In this document: piece after piece, positions 43,405 to 53,305 of the stretch
How the letters are laid out: every line of letters starts with the position of its first letter
Numbering within the stretch: position 1 is the first letter of the stretch
From: Dyadobacter beijingensis DSM 21582
GTDB taxonomy: Bacteria; Bacteroidota; Bacteroidia; Cytophagales; Spirosomataceae
Length of the DNA stretch: 64,000 bases
Direction: 5' to 3'
NCBI RefSeq assembly: GCF_000382205.1
Contig: NZ_KB907790.1
Coordinates: 496,001 to 560,000 of the forward strand
Notes under the pieces: generated by a model
Seen by the model: only the letters and a program-made list of their open reading frames with translations
Told to the model about the DNA's origin: nothing
Databases searched by the model: none
Position numbers and translations under genes: made by a program

Positions 43405-45867
43405 TTGGCCAAATCCCGCGGACATAGCATTGTTGAGCAATGGTTTAAAGATAAAAAGTGGAAGTGGGCGGCCTTTCAGAAGGAGGCGGCCGCGGCTTAT
43501 CTGGCGGGGAAAAGCGGCTTGGTAAATGCGCCTACCGGCAGCGGGAAAACATATTCCCTATGGCTGCCGATATTGATCCGTCACATCAATTCTTTGCCCA
43601 AAAAGCCCCTGAAAACGAGAAAAGGGCTCCAAGTGCTCTGGATTACGCCGCTGCGCGCGTTGTCGAAAGACCTTTTCCGGAATATGGAAATGGCGGCGCT
43701 GGAAATGAACCTCTCGTGGCGCGTAGGCATTCGTACGGGCGACACGGGCACCCGTGAGCGCAACGAGCAAAAGCGCCAGATGCCCGATGCGCTCATTATT
43801 ACGCCAGAGAGCCTCCACATGCTTTTTACCCAAAAAAACGCATCTGAGTTTTTCAAAAACCTGCACACGGTGGTGGTGGACGAATGGCACGAGCTCATGG
43901 GCAGCAAACGTGGCACGCAGACCGAACTCGCATTGGCCCGGCTCCGCACCATTAACCCCGACCTGCAAACCTGGGGCATCTCGGCGACGATCGGGAATCT
44001 CGGCGAGGCGCGCCAAGTGCTGCTAGGCATGCGGTTCCCGGAGGAGAATGCGGTGACGATCAAGGCGAATACGGATAAGAAAATTCTGGTCGAAAGTATC
44101 ATTCCTGACCGCGTGGAGACACTGCCGTGGTCGGGCTTCATGGGGATCAGGCTGGTGGACAAGGTGGTAGAGGTCGTGAACAAGAGCCGTACGACGCTAC
44201 TTTTTACCAATACCCGCTCGGGCACGGAAATCTGGTACCGCACGATCATTGAAAAGTACCCCGAATTCGCCGGCATCATGGCATTGCACCACGCCTCGCT
44301 CGACCGCGAAATCCGCGATTGGGTGGAAGAGGCATTGCACGACGAGCGTCTGAAACTCGTCATTTGCACCGCCAGCCTCGATCTGGGTGTTGATTTCCGG
44401 CCTGTGGACACGGTTATCCAGGTAGGAAGCCCCAAAAGTATTGCGCGTTTTGTGCAGCGTGCGGGCCGGAGCGGGCACCAGCCGGGCGTGGATAGCAAGA
44501 TTTATTTTTGTCCTACCAATGCATTGGAACTGATCGAAGCCGTATCGCTGCGGGAGGGTGTGATTAAAAATATGATCGAAGACCGGCCGCCGGTGGCTCA
44601 TGCATTCGATGTGCTGGCTCAATGGATGATCACGCTCGCAGTAGGCGAGGGGTTCGACGAGGCGGAGCTTTTCGAGGAAGTGCGCAATGCATATGGTTAC
44701 CAATATCTCAACCGGCAGGAATGGGAATGGCTCTTGGGCTATATTACTACGGGCAGCTCCTCGCTGACGGTTTATGACGAATACAAGAAAGTAGAACGCG
44801 TAAATGGCCGCTATGTGGTGACGAGCCGCCGCATTGCACACCGCCATTTGCTCAGCATGGGTACGATCGTTTCCGAAGTTTCGATGAAAGTTAAGCTGCA
44901 AAGCGGGAAATACCTGGGCGCGGTGGAAGAGTCGTTTGTTACATGGATGAAGGCTGGGGACGTTTTTTTCTTCGCAGGCATGAGCGTGGAATTTGTGCGA
45001 ATCCATGAAATGACCGTGACGGTGAAGAAGGCGGAAGGCAAGAAGGGCTTTCTCGTGCGTTGGGCGGGCGGGCGCATGCCGCTGTCGTCGCAGCTGTCCG
45101 CATTTATCCGCGAACGCCTCGCCGATGCCATCGAAAACCCGCATAAAGAGGTGGAGCTGGCCAAAATGCAGCCCTTACTGGAATTGCAGGAGAAGCGGTC
45201 CGTGATCCCGAAAACCAACGAGCTGCTCATCGAACAATGCGAAACCCGCGAGGGATATCATATCTTTATATTCCCGTTCGAAGGCCGGCTCGTGCACGAG
45301 GGCATGTCGATTTTGCTCGCTTACCGCATCAGCCAGCTGCGGCCGATCACATTCTCGGTAGCGATGAACGATTACGGGTTTGAGTTGTTAAGTGATCAGT
45401 ATGTCGATATGGCCGAAATACTGGGCGAAACCGATCTATTTTCTACCAAACACCTCGTGGACGACATTTACCAGAGCGTGAATGCGACGGAAATGGCGAA
45501 GCGGAAATTCCGGGAAATTGCTGCAATCGCGGGCCTGATGTTTCAGGGTTATCCGGGTAAATATGTCAAAACGAGGCAGTTGCAGGCATCCAGCTCGTTG
45601 CTGTTTACGGTAATGAGCAAGTACGAAGACAATAATTTGCTCATCAAGCAGGCATACCAGGAGGTGTTGACTTATCAATTGGAGGAAGTCCGCATGCGGC
45701 AGGCGCTCGACCGGATTGAGCATCAGAAAATAGTGATACAAAATACCGACAGGCCGACGCCATTTTCGTTCCCGATCATGGTCGACCGGCTTCGGGAACA
45801 ATTAACTTCGGAGAAACTGGACGACAGGATCCAGCGAATGATCAAACAGTACGGTAATGCAGATTGA
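43405..45867 (+). CDS. ligase-associated Lhr-like DEXH helicase
   Basis: 820 aa, starting at TTG 43405: no ATG lies between the in-frame stop at 43372 and the conserved WKWAAFQKEAAAAYLAGKSG. Motif I NAPTGSGKT (Walker A at 42-49), Ia TPLRALSKDL, II DEWH (159-162), III GISATIG, V CTASLDLGVDF and VI QRAGRSGHQPG are all present. The Lhr-type winged-helix and core C-terminal domains follow. It unwinds DNA or RNA-DNA duplexes 3'-5' in characterised relatives. The pdeM gene overlaps its end by 11 nt. Confidence 0.95.
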   Translation: MAKSRGHSIVEQWFKDKKWKWAAFQKEAAAAYLAGKSGLVNAPTGSGKTYSLWLPILIRHINSLPKKPLKTRKGLQVLWITPLRALSKDLFRNMEMAALEMNLSWRVGIRTGDTGTRERNEQKRQMPDALIITPESLHMLFTQKNASEFFKNLHTVVVDEWHELMGSKRGTQTELALARLRTINPDLQTWGISATIGNLGEARQVLLGMRFPEENAVTIKANTDKKILVESIIPDRVETLPWSGFMGIRLVDKVVEVVNKSRTTLLFTNTRSGTEIWYRTIIEKYPEFAGIMALHHASLDREIRDWVEEALHDERLKLVICTASLDLGVDFRPVDTVIQVGSPKSIARFVQRAGRSGHQPGVDSKIYFCPTNALELIEAVSLREGVIKNMIEDRPPVAHAFDVLAQWMITLAVGEGFDEAELFEEVRNAYGYQYLNRQEWEWLLGYITTGSSSLTVYDEYKKVERVNGRYVVTSRRIAHRHLLSMGTIVSEVSMKVKLQSGKYLGAVEESFVTWMKAGDVFFFAGMSVEFVRIHEMTVTVKKAEGKKGFLVRWAGGRMPLSSQLSAFIRERLADAIENPHKEVELAKMQPLLELQEKRSVIPKTNELLIEQCETREGYHIFIFPFEGRLVHEGMSILLAYRISQLRPITFSVAMNDYGFELLSDQYVDMAEILGETDLFSTKHLVDDIYQSVNATEMAKRKFREIAAIAGLMFQGYPGKYVKTRQLQASSSLLFTVMSKYEDNNLLIKQAYQEVLTYQLEEVRMRQALDRIEHQKIVIQNTDRPTPFSFPIMVDRLREQLTSEKLDDRIQRMIKQYGNAD

Positions 45868-46498
45868 GATCAGAGGCAACCATTTTATATTATTGACGCA
45901 GCGGGCGATTTTTTGGGAAGAAACACAAACATTATTGATCGGAGACCTGCATTTGGGCAAAGTGACGCATTTCCGTAAGGAGGGCATCGCGATCCCGAAC
46001 AATGCCGCCGCCAACAACTTCGAGCGGCTCAACGAAATTGTCCGCCAAACCGGTGCCACGCGCATCATTTTCCTCGGCGACCTTTTCCATAATCAATACA
46101 ATTCCGAATGGGAAACCTTCCGCGAATGGCGCGCCGACCATCATTACATGGACATGATCATCGTCATGGGCAACCACGACATCCTGCCCGTAAGCCTGCT
46201 TCTGGAATGCGAGCTGGAAGTATATGTGAATGATTATGAGGAAAATAACTTCATCTTCACCCACCACCCGAAAGTGGAATTCGACATCACCAAATTCGTC
46301 TTCGCCGGCCACGTACACCCGGTTTTCACCTCGTACGGCAAAGGGCGGCAAAGCGTGCGGCTTCCATGCTTTGTGATCGACAAATACCAGGCGATTCTGC
46401 CCAGTTTCGGGGTGTTTACGGGGGGATACCAGATGGGGTTGGCCGATGACCGTAAGATCTACATCACGACGGAAACGCGGGTTTTTTCGGTTTGCTAA
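45857..46498 (+). CDS. pdeM: ligase-associated metallophosphoesterase PdeM
   Basis: 213 aa calcineurin-like phosphoesterase. Metal ligands occur in LLIGDLHLGK, IIFLGDLFHNQ, VMGNHD, FIFTHHP and FAGHVHP. Relatives are manganese-dependent DNA endonucleases or phosphodiesterases found with the Lhr-like helicase, the ligase and the beta-lactamase-fold exonuclease. Here it ends the complete four-gene cluster and overlaps the helicase by 11 nt. The 246 nt after it hold no gene or clear terminator. Confidence 0.94.
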   Translation: MQIEIRGNHFILLTQRAIFWEETQTLLIGDLHLGKVTHFRKEGIAIPNNAAANNFERLNEIVRQTGATRIIFLGDLFHNQYNSEWETFREWRADHHYMDMIIVMGNHDILPVSLLLECELEVYVNDYEENNFIFTHHPKVEFDITKFVFAGHVHPVFTSYGKGRQSVRLPCFVIDKYQAILPSFGVFTGGYQMGLADDRKIYITTETRVFSVC

Positions 46499-46744
46499 CG
46501 TTTGATTTTGAGTGCATTATGTAAAAACCGGAAAATCAGTGCATCATTGTTTTCTATAATCAGGTAATTCCTCGGAATTTGTACCGTGCGAAAATTCGAT
46601 ATGGTGGAAACGTACAAACCGTTGAAGGCAGACAGTTATGAAGAACAATCTAATCAAAAGAATAGCCACTGCCTTCGATGAGCTGAACTGCTTTTTTGTG
46701 GTTGTAGGCTTTCATGGTTATACGGCAATTCTTCAACAGACCCC

Positions 46745-48748
46745 TCACCCAATCACCGCATGCTTATGCGGTACCTTCACTTTCAAATGCTGATTAATAG
46801 CCCGGATCAGCTCATCCGCCTTAAACGGCTTCGTGACAAACCCGCTGAAATTGCAGGCCGCAATCTCGGGCGTCGTTTCGGCGAAGGTGTCGGCTGTGAG
46901 CGCGATCACCGGCACGTTTTTATGACGCGGATAGGAGCCTTGGATCTTCTTCATGGCCGTTACGCCATCCATGACCGGCATTTGGATGTCCATCAGGATC
47001 AGATCGAAGTCGTCGGTTTCCAGTGAATGCAGTACTTCCTTGCCGTTGTTGCAGATCACAAATTCGGCCTCCCATTTGTTAAGCAAATGTTTGAGCAAAA
47101 TCTGGTTGGCCAGGATGTCTTCTGCGGCCAGGATCCGGTAACCTTTGAGGGACAACGTCAGCGGCGTGTCGGTTTTTTCCTCTCCATACGACGTGCTGCC
47201 TTTGCCGAAGCGGAGCACGACGGTGAATGTGCTGCCCTCGCCCAGCCGGCTGCGTGCCGAAATGGTACCGTTCATGAGCTGGGTGATCTTCCGCGTAATG
47301 CTCAGTCCCAGGCCGGTACCACCGAAATTCCGCGTCGCATTGTTGGCGTGCGCTTGTGAAAAACTATCGAAAATGACGCTCAGCTTGTCTTCCGAAATGC
47401 CTATGCCCGAGTCGGATACATCGATTTTCAGGTCCACCGTCTCGCCGTGGTCCTCGTCGAGGTGTACCGTTACTTTCACAAATCCGCCTTCTTCGGTGAA
47501 TTTGATGGCATTGCCGATCAGATTCACCATGATCTGGTTGAGCCGGTAAGGGTCGCCCATGACGATCTGCGGCACGTCACGGCCGCAATGGAAGGTGAAG
47601 TCGATCGATTTCTCACGGGCGCGGATTTCGAAAGTCTTCATCAAATACCCCAGCTTCTCGCGGAGGTCGAATTCGAAGTTTTCCAAGCCGAACTTGCCTG
47701 CTTCAATTTTGGAAAAATCCAGAATATCGTTGAGAATAACCAGCAGATTATCAGCTGAGTATTTAATGGTATTCAAGTATTGCTGCTCCTGCCCGGTAAA
47801 GCCGCTGCCGAGCAGCAGGTCCGTAAACCCGATGATCGCATTCATCGGCGTGCGGATTTCGTGGCTCATCGTCGACAAGAAATCCGACTTGATGCGTGTC
47901 GCTTCCTCAGCGTCTTTTTTGGCCTGGATCAGCTCCTGTTCGGCAATTTTACGGGAAGTAATGTCGATCGCCGTGCCGAGTACTTCCTGCACCCGCCCCC
48001 GCGCATTGCGCTTGAACGGTACCTCGCGCGTGATGATCCAGACCTCCGAGCCGTCCTTATGTTTCAGCCGGAATTCCTTTTCCACCACTTCCGCGTCTTT
48101 CACGTGGTAACGCATATGGTTGTAATGCGTCCGGAAAGTATGCTGGTCCTGCTCGTTGATAATCCGCGCCAGGCCTTTTCGTGTGTCGGTTTCCACCTCG
48201 TATTCCGAGTAGCCCAATATCTTCCATATTTGTTTGTTATGGAAAATATTGGTCCATTTCTCGATGTCGATCACGTAAATGATGTTTGGTGAAAGCAGCG
48301 CGACTTTATTGATAAATTCCTCTTTTTCAGCCAGTTCATTCTCGGCTTCTTCCCGGCCTTTTTCCATTTCGAGCATCTGGCTCATGGTATGGAACGCTTT
48401 GGTGAGCTTCTCAGGATTAATCTCCGATTTGGGAAAATAATCCAGCGCGCCGGCCTTCATCATTTCGACGGCAATTCGTTCGTCGCCATGCGAGGTAAGC
48501 ACGATCACGGGCAAATGCGGGGCGCGCTCCTTCACGGTTTTGAGCAATTCGAGGCCGTTCGTTTTGGGCAGCTGGTAATCGAGAAAAATACAGCCGGGCG
48601 TCCACGTGTCGAGCATCTGGAGCGCTTCTTCGGCATATTTGCATATCCGTATCTCCCCTATGTCAACCTGCGCCCTGCTGATCGCACGGCTCAGTTTCAT
48701 AGCGTCGATATCGTCGTCTTCAACAAGCAGAATGGATAGAGGGGGCAT
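46745..48748 (-). CDS. hybrid sensor histidine kinase (REC-PAS-HisKA-HATPase-REC)
   Basis: 667 aa, soluble. The order is receiver (phospho-Asp D57 in IFLDYQLP; VLTSHGDE; YFPKSE), coiled coil, PAS/PAC (about 150-265, VEKEFRLKHKDGSEVWIITREV), dimerisation domain with H296 (STMSHEIRTPMNAI), HATPase (IGNAIKFTEEG; DSGIGI; FGGTGLGLSI), and a second receiver (D587 in LILMDIQMPVMDG; FVTKPF). Having receivers at both ends suggests it takes phosphate from an upstream relay and passes it on. It is the last gene of the FIST operon, 27 nt after the small response regulator. Confidence 0.95.
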   Translation of the reverse strand: MPPLSILLVEDDDIDAMKLSRAISRAQVDIGEIRICKYAEEALQMLDTWTPGCIFLDYQLPKTNGLELLKTVKERAPHLPVIVLTSHGDERIAVEMMKAGALDYFPKSEINPEKLTKAFHTMSQMLEMEKGREEAENELAEKEEFINKVALLSPNIIYVIDIEKWTNIFHNKQIWKILGYSEYEVETDTRKGLARIINEQDQHTFRTHYNHMRYHVKDAEVVEKEFRLKHKDGSEVWIITREVPFKRNARGRVQEVLGTAIDITSRKIAEQELIQAKKDAEEATRIKSDFLSTMSHEIRTPMNAIIGFTDLLLGSGFTGQEQQYLNTIKYSADNLLVILNDILDFSKIEAGKFGLENFEFDLREKLGYLMKTFEIRAREKSIDFTFHCGRDVPQIVMGDPYRLNQIMVNLIGNAIKFTEEGGFVKVTVHLDEDHGETVDLKIDVSDSGIGISEDKLSVIFDSFSQAHANNATRNFGGTGLGLSITRKITQLMNGTISARSRLGEGSTFTVVLRFGKGSTSYGEEKTDTPLTLSLKGYRILAAEDILANQILLKHLLNKWEAEFVICNNGKEVLHSLETDDFDLILMDIQMPVMDGVTAMKKIQGSYPRHKNVPVIALTADTFAETTPEIAACNFSGFVTKPFKADELIRAINQHLKVKVPHKHAVIG

Positions 48749-48775
48749 AATGGGGCTTATAGTGGTGGATGGATG

Positions 48776-49207
48776 CTATTCAGGATATTCGCACAGCGTC
48801 CAGTAGCTGTTCAATGTGGAAACCGCTGCGATAAACCGGTCCATCGACAAGGGTTTGAGGATATAACCGGCGACATTCAGGTTAAATGCGTCGATTTTGT
48901 CACTGTCTTCATTGGAAGTAGTCATTACAAACACCGAAAGCGAACTCAGCGCGGGGTCTTGTCTGATCTCTTTCAGGAACTCGATACCGCCCATTTTAGG
49001 CATATTCAGGTCCAGCAACACGATTTTCGGCTTCGGGTATTCCAAAGTTTCGGAACGGAGCAGCGAAAGTGCCTCAATACCATTGGATGCGATCACAAGC
49101 TGATTGGAAATGTTGTTCTTCTTGAACGCCCGCTTGACATTCATCACATCTACTTCATCATCTTCTACCAGGAGTATGGTCATCGGAACAGGATTGGAAA
49201 GGGACAT
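48776..49207 (-). CDS. single-domain response regulator (Rcp1-like)
   Basis: 143 aa consisting only of a receiver. The acidic pocket EDD (residues 15-17), phospho-Asp D66 (IVLLDLNMP), Thr in FVMTTSNED and Lys in YILKPLS are all present. No output domain, so it acts through protein contact or as a phosphorelay carrier, as in cyanobacterial Rcp1. The start may be the ATG at 49183 (MTILLVEDDE) and not 49207. It lies between two histidine kinases in the same operon, an obvious shuttle position. Confidence 0.93.
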   Translation of the reverse strand: MSLSNPVPMTILLVEDDEVDVMNVKRAFKKNNISNQLVIASNGIEALSLLRSETLEYPKPKIVLLDLNMPKMGGIEFLKEIRQDPALSSLSVFVMTTSNEDSDKIDAFNLNVAGYILKPLSMDRFIAAVSTLNSYWTLCEYPE

Positions 49208-49248
49208 TGTGTAAATTTGAATGATAGTTAAAATGGGTTTTTGACATC

Positions 49249-50577
49249 CTAAATGTCTTTTGCTTCATTTTTTGGCCAGGTAAAAAAGAAGGTCGTGCCT
49301 TCGCCCATGACCGAGTCAATTCTGATTTTGCTATGTTTCTCGTCGAGTATTTTTTTCACGATGGCGAGCCCTACGCCGGTACTCTCCACCTCGTCCCGCG
49401 CCTGTAATGTCTGGAAAATGATAAATATCCGCTCGTGGAACTCGGGACTGATACCGGGGCCGTTGTCGCCCACGTAAAACTCAAACTGGCCGCCAAGGTC
49501 TTTCCATCCGACGGTAATGTCGATTTCGGCCTTGTCGTTGTACTTAATACCGTTGGAGATCAGGTTTTGTAAAATCTGGGTCAATGCGATTTTTTCGGCC
49601 TCAATGTCCGTCGCTTTATCGCCTTCAATGGTGAATTTCAAGGGTTTTTTGGTGCTGAAAGATTCGCACAGCTCGTCCACGAACCCGCGGATGTTGAACT
49701 TCTCGCGCACTGTTTTCATCCGCCCCGCGCGCGAGTAAGAGAGAATACCGTTGATGAGATTTTCCATCCGGTGCACGCGCCCGCGCAGAAGCCGGAACTG
49801 GTCCTTCGTTTCGCCTTCCAGCATGTCGCTGATGTCCTCCTCGATCCATTCCGAAAGGTTGTTGATTGCCCGCAGCGGCGCTTTCAGGTCGTGGCTCACC
49901 ACATAGGCAAACTGGTCGAGCTCGGCATTGATCCGTTCCAGGTCACGGGTGTAGGATTGAAGCTTCGTCTCGGCCGTCACGCGCGCGGTCACGTCCGCGA
50001 GCGTACCTGTAAAGCCAATGTGCCCGCCATTGGAATAATAGGGGCTCAGCGACACGCCAAGCCACTTTTCCTGGCCGTTTGCGGTGATCAGCCGGATGGT
50101 TTCGTCTTTTGTATCGGTTCCCGGGGTGAGTATGTCAACCAGTTTGTCACGGGATTCGAGCGTCGGGAAGAAGCCTTTGAAACTTTGGCCCAAACTGGTG
50201 CTGACGGGGTAGCCGGTAATGCTTTCCCAGGCCTGGTTGAGGTAGGTAAAGTTCCCTTCCCGGTCCAGCTGCACCAGTACTTCGGAAATACTGCCGACGA
50301 CTTCTTCCAGCCGTTTGCTCGTGTGCGCAGCCTCTTCGGTTTTCTCCTGGGCAATGCGGCTCAGCTCGCGGTTGGCCTTGAAAAGCTCGCCCGAGCTTTG
50401 TTCGAGGATGAGCTCCATGCGGGTGAGGTCGTCCTGGTATTCGGTATAGGCTTGGTTTACAGCCAGTAAGAAATCTTGTATATCAGAATGTTCGGCAAGT
50501 TCAGGAGGTAGCGACTTCCTGATCTGCCGTTTTAAAAGCCGGTGATAACTGGTTTCGGTCAGTTCAAGCGTTTGCAT
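49249..50577 (-). CDS. PAS-domain histidine kinase
   Basis: 442 aa, soluble. An N-terminal coiled coil (30-95, LTRMELILEQSSGELFKANRE) leads to a PAS domain (about 91-205, LVQLDREGNFTYLNQAWESITGYP), the phospho-acceptor H229 (FAYVVSHDLKAPLRAI) and an HATPase (LISNGIKYND; GDNGPGI; STGVGLAIVKKI). The DQFAYVVSHDLK box is that of phytochrome-like and methyl-accepting-free cytoplasmic kinases. No receiver, so it probably phosphorylates the adjacent single-domain regulator. The FIST sensor gene ends 5 nt upstream. Confidence 0.94.
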   Translation of the reverse strand: MQTLELTETSYHRLLKRQIRKSLPPELAEHSDIQDFLLAVNQAYTEYQDDLTRMELILEQSSGELFKANRELSRIAQEKTEEAAHTSKRLEEVVGSISEVLVQLDREGNFTYLNQAWESITGYPVSTSLGQSFKGFFPTLESRDKLVDILTPGTDTKDETIRLITANGQEKWLGVSLSPYYSNGGHIGFTGTLADVTARVTAETKLQSYTRDLERINAELDQFAYVVSHDLKAPLRAINNLSEWIEEDISDMLEGETKDQFRLLRGRVHRMENLINGILSYSRAGRMKTVREKFNIRGFVDELCESFSTKKPLKFTIEGDKATDIEAEKIALTQILQNLISNGIKYNDKAEIDITVGWKDLGGQFEFYVGDNGPGISPEFHERIFIIFQTLQARDEVESTGVGLAIVKKILDEKHSKIRIDSVMGEGTTFFFTWPKNEAKDI

Positions 50578-50582
50578 GGATC

Positions 50583-51704
50583 TTATTCACGAAAAGTAGT
50601 AATAGTCATCGTTTGGTTATGCAGCTCGCACAGCGAGCCGCGGTTGAATGGTGCCAGTTCTCCATAAGAGTAAAAACCCGTCATCACAGGCCCATCCAGC
50701 ACTTCCGAAACGCATTCCACTTCCTCTTCCACCATTTGTTTCAGTACCAGCTTACGTCCTACGCAGCTTACGAGAATGGCAAACTCGGGGTTATTGTGCA
50801 GGCCCCGCGCTGCTTCCTGGGCGGCTTCTTCGGCGCCATTGATCAGCCGGTCGTTATTGGCTTTCATCAGACGCACAAAAGAGCCTTCCGGAATGTCGCC
50901 CGCGAACGTGAGGCTTTTTTCCTCCTCATTAATACCCAATATCGTCCGTACCACCGGCACACGGTCCTCATTGTCGCGCATACTCAGCGGGAACAGCAGC
51001 CCGGAGGCCGGCAAATCCTTCGCCTTTTCGCCAAGGAATGATTTATAAAGGTCTAATGCAGGCTGTCCGTCGATTTCGAACAGGATATTGTCTTTGGAAC
51101 GCGTCACCTGCCGGTCGAGCCCGAAACTGTCCCAGCCACCGCGCGAGCCGTAACCGATCGACAATTTCTCACCATAAAAGCCGATTGCCGCCACACTTTC
51201 CGTCGCCACTTTTCCATCGGGCTCTATAATTATTGTACGGGCAAAATGCGAGCCGTCCCCAGCCAGACCGCCGGTAATGGTCACGCCGTCGGACAAGCCT
51301 TCCGACATGCCCTTCACGAGGTCGGTGCCATTGACTTTCAGCCCGTCGGAAATCACAAAAACATGTTTCAAACCTTCCAGGGGAAGTTTGGAAACGAGTT
51401 GCTTACCGGCCTCGGAGCTGTCGAAGCCGATGTCTTCGAGGCTGATCTTCGAGCTTTGGACCGTTACATGGTCGAATGCAATGCCCGTCACAATCACGGT
51501 ATGGTCCCGCACCGACTCGTTGGCGATCTCGCCGGCCGTGGAGCATCCCGAGAAAATGGCATCTGGATATTGGGCGGCTAATTGTGCTGAAATACCCGTC
51601 GTTTCCAGCAATTCCCTGTCGCCGAAAATGAACAGTAATTGCGGTGAAAACGGGAATGAGATTTCAGACGGCTTATCCGAATAGACAAACTGTTCAATCT
51701 GCAT
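50583..51704 (-). CDS. FIST-domain sensory protein
   Basis: 373 aa, no membrane segment. FIST N domain: IFGDRELL, IFSGCSTAGEIANES, VFVISDGLKVNGTDLVKG and ITGGLAGDGSHFART. FIST C domain: FEIDGQPALDLYKSFLG, LGINEEEKSLTFAGDIPEGSFVRLM, ILVSCVGRKLVLKQM and GFYSYGELAPF. FIST modules are predicted small-ligand (amino-acid-like) sensors that feed kinases. Here it is the first gene of a four-gene signalling operon and is separate, not fused, so it probably binds the downstream PAS kinase. Confidence 0.92.
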   Translation of the reverse strand: MQIEQFVYSDKPSEISFPFSPQLLFIFGDRELLETTGISAQLAAQYPDAIFSGCSTAGEIANESVRDHTVIVTGIAFDHVTVQSSKISLEDIGFDSSEAGKQLVSKLPLEGLKHVFVISDGLKVNGTDLVKGMSEGLSDGVTITGGLAGDGSHFARTIIIEPDGKVATESVAAIGFYGEKLSIGYGSRGGWDSFGLDRQVTRSKDNILFEIDGQPALDLYKSFLGEKAKDLPASGLLFPLSMRDNEDRVPVVRTILGINEEEKSLTFAGDIPEGSFVRLMKANNDRLINGAEEAAQEAARGLHNNPEFAILVSCVGRKLVLKQMVEEEVECVSEVLDGPVMTGFYSYGELAPFNRGSLCELHNQTMTITTFRE

Positions 51705-51814
51705 ATGTACAGGTGGTTGCGGCTATTTAATTCGATCTACAATTTACATAAAAACTTTTGAGAACGAACTATTTTTACGCTTGACGCTATACAGCTACGA
51801 TGAACGCATTTCTG

Positions 51815-53161
51815 CTAAGAAATAGATGGGAACGAGATTCCCTTAATTTTTCGGAATAATTCTACCGCGTACAAGTCGGTCATACCCGACACGAAATCGA
51901 GGACCGTTTGGATTTTGGAATAGGTATCCGTTCGGGTAGTGATGAATTGTTTAGGGATCAAGTCGACGAGTTTGCGGGTGTAGTGCGAGTTATTGTTCAG
52001 ATAAGCCGGTACAAATTCTTCCAGCAGCCCGCCCATGACCTTATAACCCGCCACTTCGATCTGTACGACCGAAGAATAGTTGTAAATTTTCTGGATTGAA
52101 ATGCGTTCGATTTCCTTCATCGCCGAGCGGTGCGGCTCGGGAATGCGATCGGTCAGGCTGGCATTGAAATCACCTTTGAGAATGGTATCCTGCTCATTGA
52201 TAAATAGTTCCGAACACGCGCCGATAAGGGTACTGATGGATTTCGCACGCAGCAGCCCGATTTTGGCATCATCGTCCTCGATTTCCGCCAGCCGGCCCGG
52301 CATCCGTGGATCGTTGCACAGTGCGAGGAGCAAAGCTTCCACTTCCTGGTAAGAGAGGATTTTGAGTCGGTGCGCGTCTTCGAGGTCGATGATATTGTAA
52401 CAAATATCGTCTGCCGCCTCTACGAGGTATACCAGCGGATGCCTTTTGTAAACTACCGGCGTTTCCGAGACCTGCGCAAGCCCTAGCTCCGTCGCGATCT
52501 TTTGAAATCCCGCCTGCTCCGACTGGAAGAAGCCGTATTTTTTGGTATAAATATTCGCTTTCCGATGCCCTGCCAGCGATTCGCACGGGTATTTGGCAAT
52601 GGCGGCCAGTGTAGAGTAGGTCAATGCGAAACTGCCGTAGCCTTTGCCTGCGTAAGGGTGCGTGAGGATGCGGATCGCATTGGCATTCCCTTCAAAATGC
52701 GTCAGATCGGCCCATTGCGCATCGCTAACCTCGTTTCTGTATTTCAAACCTTCGCCATCGGTAAAGTAATGCGAAATCGCCGCCTCTCCCGAATGCCCGA
52801 ATGCCGGGTTGCCAAGGTCGTGCGCGAGGCATGCGGCGGACACGATGTTACCGATCTCGCTGATGAGCGGCAACGTGTCGTCGACATGCGGGTCGGTGGT
52901 TTTCAGGTGATTATAGAACATTCGTCCCAACGACTTGCCTACACTTGCTACTTCGAGGCTGTGCGTGAGCCGGTTATGGACGAAAATGCTGCCGGGTAAG
53001 GGAAAAACCTGCGTCTTGTTCTGCAAACGCCGGAATGGCGATGAAAAGATCAGCCGGTCGTAATCGCGCTGGAACTCCGAGCGGGCCTCGGTAGGATCGG
53101 AGTTGTACTTGTCTTCACTGCCCCAGCGTTTGGCGGACAGCAATTTTTCCCACTGCATCAT
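51815..53161 (-). CDS. dgt: deoxyguanosinetriphosphate triphosphohydrolase (dGTPase)
   Basis: 448 aa HD-domain enzyme that cleaves dGTP (or other dNTPs) to the nucleoside and triphosphate. Metal ligands are H67 (NRLTHSLEVA) and the H114-D115 pair (ACLAHDLGNPAFGHSGE), with a further Asp in VEAADDICYNI. The N-terminal RSEFQRDYDRLIFSSPFRRLQNKTQVFPL (positions ~27-56) is characteristic of dGTPases. Soluble; single gene. A TAGTTTTG box lies 20 nt upstream, giving a short leader. Transcribed away from the DUF3500 gene. Confidence 0.95.
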   Translation of the reverse strand: MMQWEKLLSAKRWGSEDKYNSDPTEARSEFQRDYDRLIFSSPFRRLQNKTQVFPLPGSIFVHNRLTHSLEVASVGKSLGRMFYNHLKTTDPHVDDTLPLISEIGNIVSAACLAHDLGNPAFGHSGEAAISHYFTDGEGLKYRNEVSDAQWADLTHFEGNANAIRILTHPYAGKGYGSFALTYSTLAAIAKYPCESLAGHRKANIYTKKYGFFQSEQAGFQKIATELGLAQVSETPVVYKRHPLVYLVEAADDICYNIIDLEDAHRLKILSYQEVEALLLALCNDPRMPGRLAEIEDDDAKIGLLRAKSISTLIGACSELFINEQDTILKGDFNASLTDRIPEPHRSAMKEIERISIQKIYNYSSVVQIEVAGYKVMGGLLEEFVPAYLNNNSHYTRKLVDLIPKQFITTRTDTYSKIQTVLDFVSGMTDLYAVELFRKIKGISFPSIS

Positions 53162-53180
53162 ATTGTTTCGAAATAAACCG

Positions 53181-53188
53181 CAAAACTA
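53181..53188 (-). promoter_or_regulatory. -7 promoter box of the dGTPase gene
   Basis: The minus strand reads TAGTTTTG, an exact TAnnTTTG match 20 nt before the ATG at 53161. No correctly spaced -33 TTG is visible, so confidence is moderate. Confidence 0.45.
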
Positions 53189-53305
53189 ATGCCTTTCCCG
53201 GAAAATATGCGTGAAAGACGCGCGCGGGCGGTTTCAGGTAGAAACGCATGCGGCGGCGGCTTTTAAATGCGTAAAAAACAAGGATTTATTTCAAACCGAA
53301 ACGAT

